In this document: positions 44,718 through 54,209 of the stretch, piece after piece
How positions within the stretch are numbered: position 1 is the first letter of the stretch
Layout: each line of letters begins with the position of its first letter
NCBI GenBank assembly: GCA_029851415.1
Contig: CM056742.1
Location: 81,024,748 to 81,088,747 of the forward strand
DNA: 64,000 bases
DNA from: Eretmocerus hayati
Lineage: Eukaryota; Arthropoda; Insecta; Hymenoptera; Aphelinidae
Direction: 5' to 3'
Translations under genes and position numbers: made by a program
Notes under the pieces: model-generated
The model's input: only the letters and a program-made list of their open reading frames with translations
Database searches by the model: none
Told to the model about the DNA's origin: nothing

Positions 44718-45192
44718 ACCCATCAACTAGATGAAATTGCATGCATCACATGTGAGTCGTGGAATGGCCACATTTTGGACGAGGAAAAGTCGTAGAAACC
44801 TTTCAGGAATAGGATCCTGTAGTCCGTGGAGAAACCTATGAAGTGCCACAAGAATTTTCCCGATCGATCCATCCCTGTCATAATTACTGGTGATTGATCG
44901 AAACGAAATTTTCTTCAATTTCTATCATTGATTTAACAGGAACAACTTGAACGGGAGTGATCTGAACACAAAAATTCAAACGTTATGTTTTAGATCGTCT
45001 CAAATCCTGAGATTTTCTTCTTCTGAAGTTCTCTGTACGACCTTTTGTGTCCGATTGACGAGCCTGAAAAGAAAAATCTGTATTACATGGGCTCTTTAAG
45101 GGAATGTCGAGGCATGCATCTGTTTCACTTATTCTTGCTCTATTTCAGTGCAAAATTAGCACCGAAAAATATCACGCCACATGATTTCGACG
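44718..45192 (-). repeat. Right arm of the 13-kb-spaced inverted repeat
   Basis: It is the inverted counterpart of 32188-33095, without the TTAA MITE. It stops at CGACG (45192), where a TGTAACC element begins, so that element has truncated or interrupted the arm. Confidence 0.75.
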
Positions 45193-45945
45193 TGTAACCG
45201 AGGGGTAGCGAAAAAATTAGAAATTTTATTCGTGCATTTCAATTTTTTTGTAAGCCCTCGTGGTTTTTGTAAACCTCCAGCAAAGTATAGTATTTCAGTG
45301 TAACGCTAGCCTTGTAATGATGAGTAATTTTTTCCTGTACAGTTTCGCGTACGCGAGGCTGGACTTCGCGCGCACGAGAATCTCTATCCGGCAGCACGCT
45401 GATTCACGTACGCGAATACGGATCCCTCGCGCACGCGAGTCATGATTATACGTTCGCGTGCGCGAGTCTCGGATTGCTCGTGCACGCTAGGGGTCCCTGT
45501 ATTCGCGTACGCGAATCAGCGTGCTGCCGGATAGAGATTCTCGCGCGCGCGAGGTCCAGCCTCGCGTACGCGAAACTGTACAGGAAAAAATTACTCATCG
45601 TTACAAGGCTAGCGTTACACTGGAATGCTATGCTTTGCTGAATAGTCACGAAAACCAGAGGGTTTACAAAAGATTTGAAATGCACGAATAAAATTTACAA
45701 TATTTTTGCTCCCCCCTGGTTACATTATGTACACATGTTCTGTAACACATTGTATACGAGATAGTACATTTCACAGACATTCACGGATGGGTTCCATCTG
45801 TTCGCAAGCTAATGTCAAGTCGCGTATGCGACAACGAGTTTACATTCACAACGTGAGAGTCTATTTCGCGTTGGCGTCAATCGGACTCGCATCTCGCCAA
45901 CGGATCGAGTTCGGGATACTTCTGCCCACGCGCCAACGAGACTCA
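45193..45945. mobile_element. 753-bp TGTAACC...ACTCA repeat, copy 1, with internal foldback
   Basis: It matches 48367-49119 from TGTAACCG to CGAGACTCA, and both copies span 753 bp. The first ~530 bp are a foldback (arms pair as GCGTACGCGAGGCTGGAC and GTCCAGCCTCGCGTACGC, centre near 45450) ending with GGTTACA. Several CGCGTACGCG or CGCGCGCG boxes lie inside. The rest holds CGTTGGCG / CGCCAACG motifs. TG/CA ends and direct repeats recall LTRs, but no primer-binding site or retroviral protein lies between the copies. Confidence 0.7.
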
Positions 45946-46419
45946 CCTGACGCATGCAAGACAATGTATTGTAATTGTAAATGTAAATGTATTGTAATAA
46001 ATCATGAAAATTGATTCATCCGAAAATTCGAACGTAGGCGATTTTGAAAACAATTGGAGGATGTTATTTGAGCCTTGAATAATCATCTAAGGAAAGATTT
46101 GGTGAGGTGGTCTTCCGACTCATTCAAAGTTGGTTCAAGGGAACCGTGCGAGGACGTAGAAACACTTGTATGATGAGCCCTCATGGAGCCTCTACGATTG
46201 AGTGGAGCATGAGGATTTGATCTAAAAATTTTGGGAGGAGAAAATTCGGGTGAGCTTGAACTCGGAATCGATAGTGTTAGCTTCGCTGATGGGACTGTAA
46301 AGTCCTGCACCAGATATAAATGCAAACGATTCATCGTAATTCAGCGCACAAACGTCTATTTCTTCAACAACATCTGGTTGCCCGATTAATTCAGTCAGTT
46401 CTGAGACGTAAAAGTAATT
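45946..46419. other. Unassigned stretch between direct repeats
   Basis: It begins with a TGTAAATGTA-rich stretch. A minus-strand frame (46083-46334) is open for 83 codons but unrecognised and serine-rich. No gene is supported. Confidence 0.4.
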
Positions 46420-46850
46420 TGATCTTCTCGAGAAATAAGCCGAAATCGATGCTCAAGTTTGGGTATACGAACGGCGATTTGGGCTTTTTCTCGCCCGTAA
46501 TTGTTCTTACAATATCTTCGTCGATTGTGAAATCATACCAAAAGCATAGAAACGTGCCACAATGACAGTTTGACCAAGATGAAGTTTTTACATGGACGAT
46601 AAAATCACCCTTAAGCCGATTATGGCCATATCAATGGTCGAGTCTGGGTATACAAACCGCGAGTTCGAGCTCCTTCAACGGTATGGACCAAACTTATTAA
46701 ACCTGAGTCTATTGTGAAAAATCACAATGAGCTCAGAGACGATCACAAACGATATTTCGACCAGGATCTCGTTATTTCGTCGTCAAAACACATCTATTTC
46801 GAGAAATAAGCCAAAATCGATGCTCAAGTTTGGGTATACAAACGGCGGAT
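46420..46850 (+). repeat. ~185-bp tandem repeat, about 2.3 copies
   Basis: GAGAAATAAGCCGAAATCGA then TGCTCAAGTTTGGGTATACG recurs with GGGTATAC at 46461, 46646 and 46832, so the spacing is 185-186 bp. The middle copy is more diverged (CGAGTCTGGGTATACAAACC). The last copy passes directly into the palindrome array. Confidence 0.7.
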
Positions 46851-46856
46851 GAGGTT

Positions 46857-47482
46857 CCAGAGTCGCGCAGGCAACTTGACATTTTCGCTTGCGTGACGCG
46901 AGTCCGGTCATCGAGAAGAGACGTCTCGTCCCGGCTTCCTGCCGGCTCTGTGTGCATGAAGAGAACTGTCATCTCCTTGGCGCGTATGCGGAAGTATGCC
47001 CAACACGACCAGCTTGAGCGAAGCGGAACTGACTGTCGCATACGCGAAAAGACACTCTCGCGTATGCGAATGAAACTTCGTTTTCGCGTACGCGACTTGA
47101 TAGTTTCGCGGGCGCGAACCGAGTGCCGTTCGTGTGAAACCGCGTTTCGCGTACTCGAGGCGGATGAGGTTTTGTTGTCGCGTACGCGACATGGCACATT
47201 CGCGGGCGCGAAGCGAGTGCGGTTCGTGAGGTCTAATTGTCGCGTACGCGGGATGACACTCTCGCGTGCGCGGATAAGGTTCCAGAGTCACGCACGCGAC
47301 TTGACATTTTCGCGTACGCGAACCGAGTGCAGTTCGTGCTAAACCACTTTTCGCGTACGCGAGACGACGTAGGCGAATGAGGTTTTGTTGTCGCGTACGC
47401 GACACGGCATTTCCGCGGGCGCGAACCGAGTGCATTTCGTGAGGTCCAATTGTCGCGTACGCGAAATGACACTTTCGCGTAT
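46857..47482. repeat. Array of TCGCGTACGCGA palindromes with ~213-bp higher-order period
   Basis: About 18 boxes of the form CGCG(T/G)(A/G)CGCG or close variants lie in 625 bp, alternating CGCGTACGCG and CGCGGGCGCG, with linkers such as AACCGAGTGC(A/G)GTTCGTG and GGATGAGGTT(T/C). The phrases GATGAGGTTTTGTTGTCGCG (47163, 47377) and GGTTCCAGAGTC (46853, 47279) give a period of about 213 bp or twice that. Open frames run through in several phases only because the boxes recur. The boxes also occur inside the foldbacks at 45193 and 48367. Confidence 0.8.
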
Positions 47483-48366
47483 AATGAAATCAATCAATTG
47501 CGTCACTCATCTCGCCTCTCTGATCTCATGAGTTGTGGTTCCAAAACTGAACCATCAAGGGTGTATATGCCTTGAGGAGAGAATTTGAGCTCTGTGTCGA
47601 TAAAGTTTTTTGAAATTAAGTTTTTTAGCTAAAGTTGAATTTATATTAGGTTTTGTGAATTTATGGCTCTGGTGGCAGGTCCTTGCAGTGTACCAGACGC
47701 ATATTTAAGCAATTATTCCCTGCGTATTTGTACTTTCAAAAACCGATGGCAGGGGTTTCAGAGAACTAGGATGCGCTCAAAACGAGTGACACGCTGATTT
47801 TTCGAGTTGCCATCAGCGAAACTTGATTGATGTCGCAATAAATCTTGAAATGCTCACGAAATGTACCGACGACATCTTTTTTGTGCTCATGAGGGCAGAT
47901 CCTCTTCGTTTTTCTTGTTCTTATATTTTATTATCGATTAGAACAATCTCTTCTCTAGTTTGAATTCTGAGAATTACAGTGCATGATGGCACCGGGTCAC
48001 ATGAAGCAAAGGCTGTGCTTGGAAAAACCTGACGATTTTCGATTTGCTCTAAACTTTTCTTTTGCGTAAATTGAAGATTACTCGAGTGAGGCTTGACGAA
48101 AAAGATGTAAGAAATCCTCTGGGGTGGAACAAGATGTACCCCCAACATCATTTTCCAACAAAAATCAAAATTATTTGTCGGCGTACTCTAGAATGGAGTC
48201 GATACTTGGATTTTTTCATGGAAAATTGTATCTTCTATAGCTCCCCTTTCTTCCCCAATCTACCATAATGATTTGGAAGGAATGATTTTCATCGAAAAAT
48301 TCGTGAAGATTGTTCCTTGTTTATTTCTTTTGGAAATACAATCTATTACAGAAGATGTGTACATAA
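47483..48366. other. Mostly unassigned stretch with a foldback fragment
   Basis: About 47745-47900 (ACTAGGATGCGCTCAAAACG then CACGCTGATTTTTCGAGTTG) is a diverged piece of the GAGTCATTC foldback arm (compare 41290-41405). At 48349-48366 TTACAGAAGATGTGTACATA is the inverted match of TATGTACACATCTTCTGTAA at 48899-48918 and extends the foldback of copy 2. No gene. Confidence 0.5.
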
Positions 48367-49119
48367 TGTAACCGGGGTTTAGCGAAAAAATTGTAAACTT
48401 TATTCGTGCATTTCAATTTTTCCGTGAGCCCTCGTGGTTTTTGTAACTCTTCAGCGAAGTATAGCCTGTCAGTGTCACGCTAGCCTTGTAATGATGAGTA
48501 ATTTTTTCCTGAACAGTTTCGTGTACGCGAGGCTGGACCTCGCGCGCGTGAGAATCTCTATCCGGCAGCACGCTGATTTGCGTACGCGAATACGGAACCC
48601 TCGCGCACGCGTGTCATGATTATACGTTCGCGTGCGCGAGTCTCGGATTGCTCGCGCACGCGAGGGGTCCCTGTATTCGCGTACGCGAATCAGCGTGCTG
48701 CCGGGTAGAGATTCTCGCGCGCGCGAGGTCCAGCCTCGCGTACGCGAAACTGTATAGAAAACAATTACTCATCGTTACAAGGCTAGCGTTACACTGGAAT
48801 GCTATGCTTTGCTGAATAGTCACGAAAACCAGAGGGTTTACAAAAGATTTGAAATGCACGAATGCAATTTACAATATTTTTGCTCCCCCCTGGTTACATT
48901 ATGTACACATCTTCTGTAACACATTATATACGAGATAGTACATTTCACAGACATTCATGGATGGGTCCCATCTGCTCGCAAGCTAATGTCAAGTCGCGTA
49001 TTCGACAACAAGTTTTCATTCGCAACGTGAGAGTCTATTTCGCGTTGGCGACAATCGGACTCGCATCTCGCCAACGGATCGAGTTCGGGATACTTCTGCC
49101 CACGCGCCAACGAGACTCA
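48367..49119. mobile_element. 753-bp TGTAACC...ACTCA repeat, copy 2, with internal foldback
   Basis: It is the direct copy of 45193-45945 with scattered substitutions; the internal foldback is centred near 48625. Here the palindrome reaches further left (to 48349) than in copy 1. The boxes CGCGTACGCG and CGCGCGCGCG are kept, so they are not random drift. Confidence 0.7.
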
Positions 49120-50541
49120 TCCGTTGCCATAATTCAACAGACCACTCCACAGAGGCTCAAGCCAGAATAATCATGGCTTCTAACTCGAATCAACTCAGTA
49201 TTGCCTCAGAAATGTATCAGTCAAGCTCTGGACACTATTCTTCTATGATGATTGGATTTCTGAAATGTAGTTGATTGGGATAGTACAGAGGGATGATGGA
49301 AATTTTTCTCTTGGGCATTTGATTCAAAACTATCCCCAGATCTGTATGAAAAAAACCAAAACGTGATCGTTTAGCGTTTGCGAGCAAGACAAGCTGCTTT
49401 CTGCACACCTGAAACACACAAATCATCACATCACTAATGCACTAGAAAACTGCACCAGCACCGCCTTGGAGAGCTCATTCATCAGTTATTTATCTTCCGG
49501 GCCCCAGGGCCCGAGTAAGGAAATGCACGTCCAGGATCTGAAGATAGTTCGGATGTGAAAACATCTCGAAAAGATAGCGAGAGCGAAGGGAAATTCCTAA
49601 AGCTCAAACAAATTTAGAGCGACGAAAATTTTATGTTCGGGCTGCCTTCTGCTAACTCGTATCGCCGCGAACGACTAGAGCTGTGCCGTTCTCTGCCTTC
49701 CCTGTCAGAAATCTTTCCGTCAACCTCACGGGCAATCCATTAATGAGGTCGCGCTTCACCTCGGCACCAAATCAATCTCAGCTACAAAAATATCTGCGTG
49801 AAAATACAACATACAACCTCCGTCATAGCTGCACAAGGATTTCGTTCGTCCGCACTGTAACCGTTTTTATGAGACTAGTATGTACATGCCCAGACCATAA
49901 ACACCAGCTCCACAGCGCACTAGCTGTTCAAAAATTATTCGAAGCCACGCATTAAGCCCGTAGAATACCAAAAAAATAAGCATGACCGTATCTGTTGATA
50001 CGCTTCAGCGATACACGCGATACGGCACGACGATGCGTGCGATATGCACCCTCGATACGTCCTAAACGATACGCGCGATACGCAAAAAGATACGAACAAT
50101 ACGATTTTGATACGCTCTTTTCGTTAAGCTTCTTTAAAAAAATGCCTCGGTGGAAAAATTCCTTCCTTGCGCCATCGAACTAAAAAATGTTCAAAGTTTC
50201 ACCCGGTTCCGGGTGAATAAGGGGTTTCTGAACACCCTGTATATCTACCACAAATTCAACAGTCCTATGCCATACTGATGATAACGTTGCGGTGACTTGC
50301 TTAGGCCATGGCTTAAGAGTGACTCACTCCGCTGAAATCAACCGACGCGAAAAATTCTATACAATATCATCAACACATCATCAACAAAACTTTAATATAT
50401 TCAAATCATACTTCACTATATCCACAAGTCACAAAAATACCAATAATTCAGATTGTAACATCTGAAGTCTCAGTCAATTCCGAAAGAACTTTCCCAAAGT
50501 TTATCAAAAATATTCAAAAGGTAATAAAATAATATATCATG
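49120..50541. other. Mostly unassigned stretch; GATACG iterations and a CAGGGTGTTC end
   Basis: About 49985-50120 iterates CGATACGC / GATACG at least ten times. At 50190-50245 the sequence ACCCGGTTCCGGGT followed by TTCTGAACACCCTGTATAT (complement ATATACAGGGTGTTCAGAA) looks like a DNA-transposon terminus with a TA target, but I found no partner. The rest shows no gene. Confidence 0.4.
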
Positions 50542-50652
50542 ATACAAGGGCGCAAACAATGGTTTTCACACTTTGAGTGACTTTCTTAGGCCCAAGCCGC
50601 AGTCGTGGGTCGAAATAGTCACGAGAAAGCAAAAACCGTTGCGCTCGAGTAT
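50542..50652. mobile_element. Small ATACAAGGGCG MITE, copy 2
   Basis: ATACAAGGGCGCAAACAATG at the left and AACCGTTGCGCTCGAGTAT at the right are imperfect inverted repeats. The interior AGGCCCAAGCCGCAGTCG corresponds to copy 1. The following ~90 bp (TTTGATCTCCTGTGAGCAAA) is shared with copy 3 in inverted orientation. Confidence 0.6.
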
Positions 50653-50926
50653 CATACAATGTTTTTTGATCTCCTGTGAGCAAATAAAAAGCGAAAAACA
50701 GTGTGCAAATGACTCATTCACGCAGAGACGAACAAAAAAATCTTCAATTCTCAATTTCAACATAATCCGATTGTTAAAATTCAAATTACTCATTAGGAAT
50801 TCACAGTTCATTACCATAATCTTACTCCGTGAGGAAAACACTGTTGTTTCAATCTTATTGAGTGAAAATATTTTGACAAATCAATCTTCCCCAAAAACAG
50901 ATACTAAAACTCGTAACTCATACACC

Positions 50927-51392
50927 GACACAGTTGGTGGGGTCGCTGGGTGTCAGCTCGGCCGATCATCGAAGTTAAGCATCGTTGGGCGCGGTTAGTA
51001 CTTGGATGGGTGACCGCCCATCTCGGTCTAATCAACCTTGACGAGCTGACTTTTCTGATCGATTAGTTGACACTTACACCTCAGCAACGTGAGCGGGAGG
51101 CACGAGATGTTACAATTTCGATGTTCATGCTCACGAAAAGTGGCATGAGCACCTCAAGTGTAGCATGATAAATGTGACGAACTCTCTGGAGCAGGTTTTC
51201 TCCCCTTAGGAGTTTTCCCTCGCTCCACGGGCATGATTCCCGGGCGGATGCAGAGAGAATTAGGTCAGGGTGAGTGGCTGGATCTCAAACTCGCCACGAT
51301 AAAACACGAAATGTTAAACCCATGAGATCCGCCCCGGTTGTGATAGTCCATTGGTTGAAGACCACCGTTGAACACACATAAAAAAAGAATAA
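50927..51392 (+). mobile_element. 5S-rRNA-derived SINE with 21-bp target-site duplication
   Basis: A 466-bp element ends in an A-rich tail and is flanked by identical 21-bp repeats (50906-50926 and 51393-51413, beginning AAAACTCGTAACTC). Its head matches the 5S rRNA internal promoter region (50957-51020): an A-box GAAGTTAAGCA at 50971 and a C-box region GGTTAGTACTTGGATGGG..GACCGCC at 50993. The first ~30 bases and everything after 51020 do not match 5S. The long duplication, A-rich end and polymerase III head fit a LINE-mobilised SINE of the 5S (SINE3) class. The identical duplications indicate a young copy. Confidence 0.8.
50957..51020 (+). promoter_or_regulatory. 5S-type internal polymerase III promoter of the SINE
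   Basis: CTCGGCCGATCATCGAAGTT and GGGCGCGGTTAGTACTTGGA correspond closely to the middle and 3' half of insect 5S rRNA (A-box, intermediate element, C-box). The rRNA 5' third and terminal stem are absent, so this is not a functional 5S gene. Confidence 0.75.
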
Positions 51393-51413
51393 AAAACTCG
51401 TAACTCATACACC

Positions 51414-52042
51414 ACACCCCTGATATTTCTAAATATTTCGAATATCATACCACATAACATTCCACACTGACACGACTTTTCAAGATCAAACCGTTAGACT
51501 CCGCTGATCTGAACATTGTCCCTTGGCCTGTTTAGGATAACCAATACGAGTAAGGTTCATTTGACGACGAGTCTCTCGGTCACTGTGACGTGAAGTTACA
51601 CCTACTCAAAATACACTCATTTATCATGATATATATACTCAGCATCAGATATCGGGGATGATAAATCTCTTTAAATCAATAGATTCGTATTCTCAATCTC
51701 AAATGTATGAAAAAAAAAACAAATTTCCTCACAATTTTCCCGAAGTAAGATGACGATAATGTAATACTACTGAATTCATCCGTCATCGCAACGCAAGGAA
51801 AGTATATTATGCTGTTTTCTCTGATCAGAATAAAAATTCACTCCTCACATACACACGCCCATCGTACCATCAATGACATTTCCAACTCGAGTCGGTACCG
51901 CACGCAATAAAGACGTCAAAATATACGTTATATATTGGTGCTGTAAGAATTACCGTGTATTGGGCTCACGAAAGAGGACCCCCCCTCTACGCACACACAC
52001 ACACACCGATCCACTGGTCCATCCACCCATCTACCAAACTGG

Positions 52043-52081
<39 letters not shown>
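51414..52081. other. Unassigned stretch ending in a (TA)n microsatellite
   Basis: No gene. A (CA)n run near 51993-52007 and an uninterrupted (TA)n at about 52036-52080 lie beside the MITE that follows. Confidence 0.6.
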
Positions 52082-52084
<3 letters not shown>

Positions 52085-52602
52085 GGTCATTCAAAACTAT
52101 AGGTAAGTCCGGAAAGGGGTTGAAGATCTTGCTTGCCCGGTCCCAATCGCGTAGGCAAAATTAGGATTGGGGCCCTGGTCATTTAGAGAATTAATTTTGA
52201 ATGCCGTCTTGTTTTGAAGCCTCGACCGTCTCGCGCACGCGTCTCCCCAGCTCTTGCGTTGGCGTCTCGCGTCTCGCGTCCGCTGCTTTTCCTCGATTGC
52301 ATTCCATCGCCGCGACGAGCAATCTTGCGAGAGTGAAAAGTAAGCCTAACAGTCACGTGGTCGTACCTAATGCGAAGATTGCTCGTCGCAGCGACGAATT
52401 GCAATTGATTGCAATCGAAGAAAAGCAGCCGGAGACCCGAGACGCGAGACGCTTGTGTACTTATAAGGGGTTATGGTCCGCGTGTATTTTCCGTTCGTGG
52501 CTGCTGTATTTTTGGTCCAAGTCATTATGCGTAATGACATCTTTTCTCGCTTTGCCGTGGGCATCGTGTAATAAGTGATGCATCTTTTAGTCGGCGATAT
52601 CT
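52082..52602 (+). mobile_element. Microsatellite-adjacent palindromic MITE, copy 1
   Basis: This ~520-bp segment recurs inverted at 58969-59487. It begins ACGGTCATTCAAAACTATAG next to the (TA)n run and ends AAGATGCATC-type sequence, then TAGTCGGCGAT. The interior is partly palindromic: GCTGCTTTTCCTCGATTGCA and CGACGAGCAATCTTGCGAG pair with later GAAGATTGCTCGTCG and AAAGCAGC. Both copies abut a microsatellite at the same end, so the tract may be part of the element or its preferred target. Confidence 0.7.
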
Positions 52603-52759
52603 GATTCTCACGAGGAGGAATTATTTTGTCGTGTGTGCCGTGTTGTACAATACGCTGCTAAAAGTAATTAGCAGAACGCTTTCTCACAGTGTTATATGAT
52701 GATACTATAGCGGATTTTCCAACTGCCTCTTGAATTCAAGAGGATCAATCAAGGTTAAT

Positions 52760-52899
52760 GTACACTTGGAGTCAATGAATACTTTCCAAAAATTTGGTGA
52801 GAAGTCACCACAATTTTAGGGTCTAACCATGCAAACAAATGAAAATTGTGGTGATTTCTCACCAAATTTTTGGAAAGTATTCATTGACTCCAAGTGTAC
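52760..52899. repeat. Near-perfect hairpin, 58-bp stem and 24-base loop
   Basis: GTACACTTGGAGTCAATGAA... (52760-52817) is the reverse complement of 52842-52899 with one difference, which would still pair as G-U in RNA. The ends read GTAC on both sides. It could be a very young short MITE or a small-RNA precursor. Confidence 0.85.
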
Positions 52900-53415
52900 T
52901 CCTTTTTCTCTTCGATTTAGAAGGAAATTCTGCATTCCGAACTATACTGAAACACAAATGAGGCGTTGACAATTTATAATACATACATGTCGCATGTTTT
53001 TCTAATGTTTCTGGGAGGATCATCCCGGTATTATTTCAATCTTACACCCAATAAATAACTTCATTTTCTCGAAAACTCCTTGAAATTCGTTGAAGACGTT
53101 TTGATCTTACTCAGTGTAAGGTCTACGGCTCAACTAATCGACTCAGAATAGCGTATATAAGTAAGTCTTTAGGTCATTAAAATTGAGATAAATGAGTCAC
53201 AAAGGAATATACGAGGAAAAAATGAACATTAAGGAAATTTTCCATCATTTTTTAAGTTATTCTTTAGAAAAAGGTTTCTAGAGCGATTTGGGCCATCTAT
53301 TCTGAGGTTTTCTAGGTGATATATATTTGTGATTGTCTGTGTGCAAATGAGTCAATATTTGCACAGTGTTTGTCGCTTTTCATTTGCTCACAGAGAATCA
53401 AAAAATATAGAATGA
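52900..53415. other. Unassigned AT-rich stretch
   Basis: No gene. The last ~80 bases (TGTGCAAATGAGTCAATATT then GTCGCTTTTCATTTGCTCAC) are the inverted counterpart of sequence after 50652 and belong to the ATACAAGGGCG repeat family. Confidence 0.5.
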
Positions 53416-53525
53416 TACTCGGGTGCAACGGTTTTTGCTTTCTCGTGACCGTTTGGACCCTTGCCTGCGGTTCGGGCCTAAAAAAATCACTCGAAGTGCG
53501 AAACCCATCGTTTGCACCCTTGTAT
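53416..53525. mobile_element. Small ATACAAGGGCG MITE, copy 3 (inverted relative to copy 2)
   Basis: ATACTCGGGTGCAACGG at the left and GCACCCTTGTAT at the right. The interior CCTTGCCTGCGGTTCGGGCC is the complement of the block in copies 1 and 2. Confidence 0.6.
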
Positions 53526-54045
53526 CATAATATACTAGTTTGTTTGAGACAGAATTCCGATGCAGCGGGTTTGAAAAGGTTGAAATGGAATTTTTGGTGG
53601 AAATTTTGAACAAGGGCTTGTGTCTGCGTTGAGTCTCTCCATTCCCAGTCAGGCTAAGAACATTTCGACAATGAATGTTTCCTTATTCACATCCAAGCTG
53701 GGAATCCATTTGGAATTCCATCCCAAGAGAAATAATGCCGGATAACTGAGAATTTTTAGTCTTGCTTTGTATCATGATTTTGAAGCGTCGAGATGGCTGG
53801 CGATCTCTCAATCTCGTAAGTGACAACGAGCAGGCCACTTTGACACGTCAAAACCATGATACTACGAAACCATAATACTCTGGTGGATTTCTCACACGAT
53901 CTATCTTTAGTCAGACGTCTTGGAATGTTATCGGTTTGACATCTATTTACAAGATCCCCACAATTTTACGCGGGTCCCACCAGTGGGACCCGTCGGACTG
54001 GTACGCGTCGGACTCGGTTGTGTGCGACGGGTCGCACCGGTGGGA

Positions 54046-54190
54046 CCGGCGGGAATTTCCACGCAACGGGGGATGAAGTGGATGGTCGGACTACCGAATT
54101 AGTGATCCTAAGTTGTGATTTTTAGCTTTTCGGGAGCATTTGTTGATTCCCCGGTACCATTCGGGTAATTTGCTAGCATGGCCTGGGCTG
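54046..54190 (+). repeat. Direct repeat left of the minisatellite
   Basis: GATCCTAAGTTGTGATTTTT..CGGGAGCATT..TTGATT and GGTAATTTGCTAGCATGG recur at 56003-56152 in the same orientation, on the other side of the 33-bp array. A GC-rich palindrome CGGGTCCCACCAGTGGGACC stands just before (about 53970). Confidence 0.7.
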
Positions 54191-54209
54191 GCCATACTAG
54201 CAAACGGTA

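Noticed and set aside
46857..47482. A CRISPR array
   Set aside because: Spacing and spacers are themselves repeated with a ~213-bp period, the boxes are 10-12 bp, no cas genes exist, and the context is eukaryotic.
46772..47493. Arg/Ser-rich open frames up to 175 codons in both directions
   Set aside because: They arise from the CGCGTACGCG palindrome array, which codes similar Arg/Ala-rich peptides in all phases.
45193..49119. A complete LTR retrotransposon bounded by the 753-bp repeats
   Set aside because: No primer-binding site, polypurine tract or gag/pol remnant lies between them, and each repeat contains its own foldback.
49683..49955. A 90-codon plus-strand frame ending FEATH
   Set aside because: No domain, no supporting splice or start context, and low complexity of evidence; left unassigned.
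50957..51034. A functional 5S rRNA gene
   Set aside because: Only the internal promoter part matches 5S. The 5' third and the closing stem are absent, and the 21-bp flanking duplications mark a SINE insertion.
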